Origin: a virus
IMG/VR virus record: IMGVR_UViG_3300030098_005255
Coordinates: 1 to 32,174 of that record
Strand: one strand, 5' to 3'
Length of the DNA: 32,174 nt
This document shows positions 29,969 to 32,174 of this stretch, in pieces; position 1 is the first letter of the stretch, and the number at the start of each line of letters is the position of its first letter. The position numbers and the translations under genes were made by a program. The notes under the pieces were generated by a model, which did not search any database, was not told the DNA's origin, and saw only the letters and a list, made by a program, of their open reading frames with translations.

Positions 29969-30525
29969 TATTTAAACTCTTTCATTCTAGTTTTCATAGC
30001 TTCATCCCAATATTGTGCTAAAGTCTTTAATTTTTTCCACTCAGACCCACCTACTAAAAATTTAGATGAAATACCAAACCAATTTCTTTGTTTTACATTT
30101 TTATTAGGAATCATTGAGTCTTTAGATGTTTTAAATCCTTGGTTATTCATTGCACCATAATTAACACCTCTTCTACTCCTAGTTCCACTAGATTTTTTCC
30201 CATCTACCTCTATATTCCATCTAGCTTTAGATTTTACATTGCTTTTAATCCAAAATGTTAATTTTTGTGCAGTAGCAGGTAGTTTTTTTATTGACTTTCG
30301 TAACCTACCTGACCTAACTAAAGGTCTTTTATGTGGATGTCCATCATGAGTGCTTTTATGTGTGAAATCCCCTCCTGGATCAAACCTATTTCCCTCTATA
30401 TCTATACCTTTATCTAAACCTTCTACTATAGATTGTGCCATCTTGCTACCATACTGATTTAACCACAATGCAGTAGCTTCAGTTTTAACTAGTTTTTTTA
30501 AATCAAAATTACGAGTTACTTTCAT
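29968..30525 (-). CDS. Virion morphogenesis / tail-completion protein (Mu gpG / P2 gpS-like)
   Basis: 185 residues. The order RPLVRSGRLRKSI (about residues 67-79), WNIEVDGKKSSGTRSRRGV, YGAMNNQGFKT and RNWFGISSKFL follows the pattern GrLr.si...YA.ihqfG......i.aR.flG of the phage virion morphogenesis family. These proteins close the head-tail joint or complete the tail. The gene overlaps the next gene by one base and the previous by 17, in the portal operon. Confidence 0.72.
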   Translation of the reverse strand: MKVTRNFDLKKLVKTEATALWLNQYGSKMAQSIVEGLDKGIDIEGNRFDPGGDFTHKSTHDGHPHKRPLVRSGRLRKSIKKLPATAQKLTFWIKSNVKSKARWNIEVDGKKSSGTRSRRGVNYGAMNNQGFKTSKDSMIPNKNVKQRNWFGISSKFLVGGSEWKKLKTLAQYWDEAMKTRMKEFK

Positions 30526-30757
30526 TAGTCACCTTTTCTGCAAAATCTTTTCCTATACCAAATGCTTTAACAAATTTTAGCAAATGCTTACCAAATGCTA
30601 TTTCAAACTCATTAAGAAAAAATTGTTTTATTTCAGTTATGCTTAAATTTTGGTCAAATTGTGAAATTTCGTATTCTATATCATTCAGATCCTTGAGGTC
30701 TAGCACGAAGTCTTTCAAATATTGATCCTTGTCTTTCTGGTTGTTCTTCTCTGCCAT
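30509..30757 (-). CDS. Small protein between portal and morphogenesis genes
   Basis: Up to 82 residues from ATG 30757, which lies inside the portal gene by 77 bases. A TTG at 30718 with AAGGA seven bases upstream is an alternative giving 69 residues. The C-terminal part (FFLNEFEIAFGKHLLKFVKAFG) is helical and slightly hydrophobic. No family recognised. It may be a portal-associated adaptor. Its end overlaps the start of the next gene. Confidence 0.5.
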   Translation of the reverse strand: MAEKNNQKDKDQYLKDFVLDLKDLNDIEYEISQFDQNLSITEIKQFFLNEFEIAFGKHLLKFVKAFGIGKDFAEKVTNESNS

Positions 30758-32042
30758 TGATTTCCCTATTTGCGATTAATTCTGCATCTGCCTGTATATC
30801 AGATAAATCTTTGTTATATTTTTGCAATAATTTTGCCCTAGTAGTAAGATTATTGTCCAATAACCATGTATTCCAAGAAATTTCATCAGGAATATTCATT
30901 GGATATTCGGGTTCATTAAAATCAACTCCAAAGTTGAATGGCAGATTGAACCCATTTGCTAGGGCAATTGTTCTTTCTAAATCATATATTTCTCTTTCGT
31001 AATGAGCAAATAACTCTAAATCATCTTGATAATCCTCAAATCTTTCTAAATCTTTAATTTTAAGGGCTATTCCAGAACTTGGACGATCTTTATTAGTTTC
31101 AGAAAAACTTATTTGTAAATGATTGTTTTGTGCCACTAGTTCTAACATTGCTCTAGCTAATTTAAGTGCATCAGATATGTTAACACTAGGTGACAATATT
31201 GATAAATCAGTTCCTTCAGGCATTACAATAATTTCATCAGAACCTGCTCTTTGTATGTTTTCATCAGAATATAATCCTGTAGCAACATATTGACCAAACA
31301 TTTGAAATCTCATCCCTAAATTCATTTCTGTAAATAAAATATTCACCATTTCGTTAACAGATATAATATCGTGGGCAGGATAACAGAAAAAATTATCTAT
31401 TTGATGATCCTTATGTAAAAAAACGAAAGGCAAACGACCATAATTATGAGGTTCTTCGCTAACAATATGCATATTCTCAGTATATATTCTTTTAACTTTG
31501 TCATCCCAATAACAGTACATTTCTTGAGGTGCTTTACTTGCATCATCAACAGGCAATAACATAGGATAAATAATTGCAATAGCCTTTAAAGGATTTTCTG
31601 GATCTGTTATTGTGTCAAATTTATAGAAAGGTGTATAATCAAAATATTGCATACCATTACTATTTTCTTTCCATGTGACTTGCACAGCTATTGTTCCAAC
31701 TAAACGAGTCATTTTTTCTATATGCTTTATTTTAAAATCTTTAAATCTTGTTAATGATGCATATTCTTCATTTTTTTCTTCTAATGTCCTAGATGCTCCA
31801 AGAGTATATATTCTTGACATTCTATCTATCATTCTTTTAGTAACATTATAAGATGTAATAGGAACTTCTCTAAAAGCAGATGCTTTAAATTTATCAGTTA
31901 TATATTGTGCAGTATTATCTCCCTGGTAATAATCTAATAGCTTATCTATAAATCTATATCTTGACCTTAAATTATAAAATTTTAAATCTTTAATTGATTG
32001 CTCTATTAAATTATTTGCATATTCTTGTAAATTATACATCAT
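30681..32042 (-). CDS. Portal protein
   Basis: 453 residues. Recognised by portal features: a helical start with repeated aromatics (YRFIDKLLDYYQGDN), NVTKRMIDRMSRIYTLGA, then a middle with PFVFLHKDHQIDNFF, a FQMFGQYVATGLYSDENI region, SPSVNISDALKLARAMLELV, and a SSGIALKIKDLERFEDYQDD helix. These last segments are like the stem and crown-side helices of portal rings. The portal is the dodecamer through which TerL pumps DNA. It directly follows terL with an ATGA overlap and precedes two morphogenesis genes. The ATG at 32042 is chosen; the next codon is also ATG. Confidence 0.88.
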   Translation of the reverse strand: MMYNLQEYANNLIEQSIKDLKFYNLRSRYRFIDKLLDYYQGDNTAQYITDKFKASAFREVPITSYNVTKRMIDRMSRIYTLGASRTLEEKNEEYASLTRFKDFKIKHIEKMTRLVGTIAVQVTWKENSNGMQYFDYTPFYKFDTITDPENPLKAIAIIYPMLLPVDDASKAPQEMYCYWDDKVKRIYTENMHIVSEEPHNYGRLPFVFLHKDHQIDNFFCYPAHDIISVNEMVNILFTEMNLGMRFQMFGQYVATGLYSDENIQRAGSDEIIVMPEGTDLSILSPSVNISDALKLARAMLELVAQNNHLQISFSETNKDRPSSGIALKIKDLERFEDYQDDLELFAHYEREIYDLERTIALANGFNLPFNFGVDFNEPEYPMNIPDEISWNTWLLDNNLTTRAKLLQKYNKDLSDIQADAELIANREINGREEQPERQGSIFERLRARPQGSE

Positions 32043-32174
32043 CTTTTATGTGTCCTTATTTTAGAATTTTTAATTGGAAATCTGTTTATAAAAAAATACC
32101 TTAAAGCATCACAGCCATGATCACTTATACCATCTTTGAGTGGTGCTTCCTTCAATTCTTTTCCATCTTTTGTT
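32039..32174 (-). CDS. terL: Terminase large subunit, C-terminal end (continues at the left contig end)
   Basis: Same reading frame as the 1-1325 piece: in the shared repeat the minus strand encodes KDGISDHGCDALRYFFINRF, and the unique bases add PIKNSKIRTHKR before TGA at 32039-32041. The stop overlaps the portal ATG. Needed to complete terL when the contig is circularised. Confidence 0.9.
   Translation of the reverse strand, partial: TKDGKELKEAPLKDGISDHGCDALRYFFINRFPIKNSKIRTHKR
32077..32174. repeat. Right copy of 98-bp terminal direct repeat
   Basis: Identical to 2-99. The upstream base differs (G at 32076, T at 1). See the left copy. Confidence 0.9.

Noticed and set aside
1-32174. CRISPR array, integrase/att sites, repressor-operator lysogeny module or rRNA
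   Set aside because: No spaced identical repeats, no tyrosine or serine recombinase motifs, no divergent cI/cro-like pair and no rRNA-like stretch were seen.

Overview
The window is a complete or nearly complete genome of a small tailed phage, about 32.1 kb. Bases 2-99 recur as 32077-32174, so the contig closes on itself. The large terminase gene crosses the junction: its C-terminus sits at the right end and the rest at the left end. The sequence is strongly AT-rich, uses TGA as a stop (many ATGA overlaps), and most genes have AGGAG-type ribosome binding sites. This fits the standard bacterial code and a host using Shine-Dalgarno initiation. A major tail protein, a G/GT-type tail chaperone and a tape measure indicate a long non-contractile tail (siphovirus-like). 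Several sequence styles are familiar from marine phages and bacteria: a 24-residue KGKGTYG peptide, an FGDPNM/FRARH protein, a GCMD..A.NYN motif and a dockerin-like tail end. A marine Gram-negative host is therefore an inference; the host taxon cannot be read from the sequence.

Layout. The minus-strand block (1-1325 and 29411-32174) carries terL, portal, a small protein, a virion-morphogenesis/tail-completion protein and an SPP1 gp7/Mu F-like minor head protein. A divergent spacer (1326-1415) separates it from the long plus-strand structural operon: scaffold-like protein, major capsid protein, a lysis-like cassette (GH24 endolysin plus several small one- or two-helix membrane proteins, 3315-5632), tail-fibre or decoration proteins interrupted by a GAMT/RMT2-like methyltransferase (5625-10834), two small basic proteins, head-tail connector, tail terminator, major tail protein, frameshifted chaperone, tape measure and tail-tip proteins (10846-20857).

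A structured spacer at 20860-20927 separates the late operon from the DNA-metabolism region (21009-26580): a PD-(D/E)XK nuclease, an SSB-like protein, a C5 cytosine methyltransferase behind an elaborate structured leader, a Lin1244-type replication initiator with internal iteron-like repeats, a RuvC-type resolvase and many tiny proteins. After an AT-rich spacer with a sigma70-like promoter comes a small operon with a GP88-family gene (26900-28141), ended by a clear terminator. Another non-coding stretch (28199-28722) leads to terS, which faces the inverted packaging block. No DNA polymerase, helicase, integrase, repressor or tRNA gene was recognised, so the phage probably relies on the host replisome and shows no sign of lysogeny.

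Most notable: a textbook -1 frameshift site in the tail chaperone; a roughly 190-nt leader of the methyltransferase with nested stems, a possible pseudoknot and a two-codon minicistron; a tail protein ending in a GCxD motif plus a dockerin-like pair; an arginine/guanidinoacetate-type methyltransferase inside the tail operon; and clustered AAAGTGCATG motifs in and before terS that could be a pac site.
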